Positions 5,043 through 6,382 of a stretch of DNA of 6,382 nucleotides are shown here, in pieces. Numbering within the stretch: the stretch's first letter is position 1; the number at the start of each line of letters is the position of its first letter. This DNA is from Clostridia bacterium. Lineage in GTDB: Bacteria > Bacillota_A > Clostridia > Oscillospirales > CAG-272. Both the position numbers and the translations under genes were made by a program. Below the pieces are notes generated by a model. The model had not been told where the DNA came from. It saw only the letters and a program-made list of their open reading frames with translations, and ran no database searches. The stretch lies in NCBI GenBank assembly GCA_017395725.1, contig JAFQOB010000196.1, positions 1 through 6,382 on the forward strand, read 5' to 3'.

Positions 5043-6382
5043 TCATTGAACTGTAATTATATAAGAATATATCTGACTGTCGTAAAAATTAACATATTCA
5101 TATTCCAAAGAAGTTCCATTAGTTATATAGTAATTCCAGCCCGATGTATTATTAGAAAAAGGAGTTATACCACTTGGTAGAAGTTGGGAGGCAGAATAAG
5201 ATGTTAAGCCATTTCCATGTTTATTAGCCCATTGCCCACTATAAGTTTGATACCAAAAATGATAGTCATATAAAACCACAGGAGTACCACTTGCCGGTGT
5301 ATATACTTGATAACCTGTTCTCATCACTATTCTGTACTGATTGGGTCCTAAGTATCTTGATTCTCCATTACTCGAAAAATTATTTTCATACTCATAAACA
5401 TAATTATTATTTGATAACCATACTTCAAAATCATTCTTCCATAAAGATGCAACTGTATTTTTTATATTTGAGGTAGGAAGAGCGTTGTTTAGTGATAAGA
5501 TATACTGTCGTGTCGTATAATCCCACTCCCTATTAATGTCATTAAGCATTAAAGCGTATGCATGACAATTTAACAAACCATATTCACTTGGGTGAAGTTC
5601 TCTAAACTCCATACTTCCAAATCCATAAGTATCTAAAATCCATTGTTGAGAAAGCGATGAGTTATTACTACTTACTTTCAACTGATTCCCACTGCCTTCA
5701 AGACACATCCAAGGTCTTCCAGTTGAAGAAATAACATACCTACCATTTCCCACTTCTTCAAAAAACCATTTAGAAAAGCCATCACTAGCATTGGTTTGCA
5801 TAATTGCTGTTCCAGAATTACTATCAAAGTATATTTTTTTAGAACGATCATTGTTTAGCAATAAATCAAAAGATAAATCCGTATAGAAATTCTCTTTTAT
5901 ACACCACTCAATTGAAGGATTGTTACTTGATTTGTCAACCAATTGTATTCCAGCTCCAGACACAGAAATATATTTTCCAGAGCTTGCATTCTTTAAAAGA
6001 TACACTCCTTCTTTTATGTTCGAATATGTACTATCATATCTTACCTCAAGATAAGGTATATTCGCACCGCTGTTACCCGTATAGTCTGATGAATAAAACT
6101 GATTCCAGTCGTTTATCTGTGATTCATATTTTAATGCAAAACCGAAATCTGTCCAGTTCACTCTGTAATACGTTCTCAGCTTGTCTCCAAGCTCATTTGA
6201 AGAATATCTCAGCCACAAATCTCCGGGAATAGTACTTATCTCTCCCAGCTTCGTTCCAATCGACGGCTTGTTGCTCCATTGCATTGTAGACGTAGTTATA
6301 GCCGACGAAACAAAATACAGTCCTATTCTTCCCATAGTACTCGTTCCGTTCAGCAGTCTAATATTAAAGCTTGCCCCTGTTA
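5043..6382 (-). CDS. Multidomain extracellular-type protein: DNRLRE-like, ricin-type lectin, Cys/His hydrolase-like domain (N-terminus beyond window)
   Basis: The frame stays open to the right edge, so 445 C-terminal residues are visible and the true start and any signal peptide lie outside. An ATG at 6335 is internal: the upstream residues (TGASFNIRLLNG) continue the same domain. Visible residues 1-116 resemble DNRLRE-type wall or surface beta domains: MQWSNKPSIG, GFALKYES and FYSSDYTG ending in PYLEVRY. Residues about 123-250 look like a ricin B beta-trefoil, with GVYLLKNASSGKYISV, WMCLEGSGNQL and aromatic ends of repeats IEWCI, SKWFF and the QxW-like SQQWILD. Residues about 265-445 carry NCHAYAL (Cys 272), YDYHFWYQ (His 374) and ANKHGNG (His 388). 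I have seen similar NC-Y-AYAL / DYHWYRQ / HKPG patterns in Clostridia proteins, and they suggest a papain-like cysteine hydrolase. A carbohydrate- or wall-binding enzyme is likely; substrate unknown. Its DNA is visibly more AT-rich than the operon. Confidence 0.8.
   Translation of the reverse strand, partial: TGASFNIRLLNGTSTMGRIGLYFVSSAITTSTMQWSNKPSIGTKLGEISTIPGDLWLRYSSNELGDKLRTYYRVNWTDFGFALKYESQINDWNQFYSSDYTGNSGANIPYLEVRYDSTYSNIKEGVYLLKNASSGKYISVSGAGIQLVDKSSNNPSIEWCIKENFYTDLSFDLLLNNDRSKKIYFDSNSGTAIMQTNASDGFSKWFFEEVGNGRYVISSTGRPWMCLEGSGNQLKVSSNNSSLSQQWILDTYGFGSMEFRELHPSEYGLLNCHAYALMLNDINREWDYTTRQYILSLNNALPTSNIKNTVASLWKNDFEVWLSNNNYVYEYENNFSSNGESRYLGPNQYRIVMRTGYQVYTPASGTPVVLYDYHFWYQTYSGQWANKHGNGLTSYSASQLLPSGITPFSNNTSGWNYYITNGTSLEYEYVNFYDSQIYSYIITVQ

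Noticed and set aside
4172..6382. Toxin and immunity protein pair
   Set aside because: The product has adhesion and lectin-like modules rather than a recognised toxin domain, and the lipoprotein shows no immunity family signature. Adjacency alone does not support the claim.

Overview
The window looks like Clostridia (Bacillota), probably a gut-type Ruminococcaceae/Oscillospirales relative. The evidence is the gene order pyrH-frr-uppS-cdsA-dxr on one strand, the moderate-to-low GC, strong GGAG-type ribosome binding sites, and a neighbouring large extracellular-type protein with ricin-like and DNRLRE-like modules. Genus is inference only. Every gene I can support lies on the minus strand, so transcription runs from right to left.

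Right part (about 4172-6382): two accessory genes. The first, cut by the right edge, encodes a multidomain protein with a DNRLRE-like beta domain, a ricin-type beta-trefoil and a C-terminal domain with conserved Cys and His motifs suggestive of a cysteine hydrolase. After a 22-base gap comes a 282-residue lipoprotein of unknown function. A good rho-independent terminator (4076-4117) closes this unit.

Middle (3925-4171): a 247-base gene-free stretch. It holds that terminator, an AT-rich 10-bp inverted repeat, and a convincing sigma-A type promoter (TTTACA, 17 bases, TAAAAT) facing pyrH.

Left part (1-3924): a core housekeeping operon. pyrH (UMP kinase) and frr (ribosome recycling factor) serve nucleotide supply and translation. 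uppS (undecaprenyl diphosphate synthase), cdsA (CDP-diacylglycerol synthase) and dxr (first committed enzyme of the MEP isoprenoid pathway, cut by the left edge) serve envelope lipid synthesis. Dxr feeds isoprenoid precursors that UppS joins into the lipid carrier for peptidoglycan, while CdsA makes the phospholipid precursor. All but pyrH have an ATG behind a recognisable Shine-Dalgarno sequence. pyrH appears to start at CTG. A hairpin followed by a short T tract lies between frr and uppS and may reduce readthrough into the lipid genes.

I found no RNA genes, mobile elements, CRISPR arrays or clear new system. The least ordinary items are the secreted multidomain protein with its lipoprotein neighbour, the CTG start of pyrH with the dyad over its promoter, and the frr-uppS hairpin.
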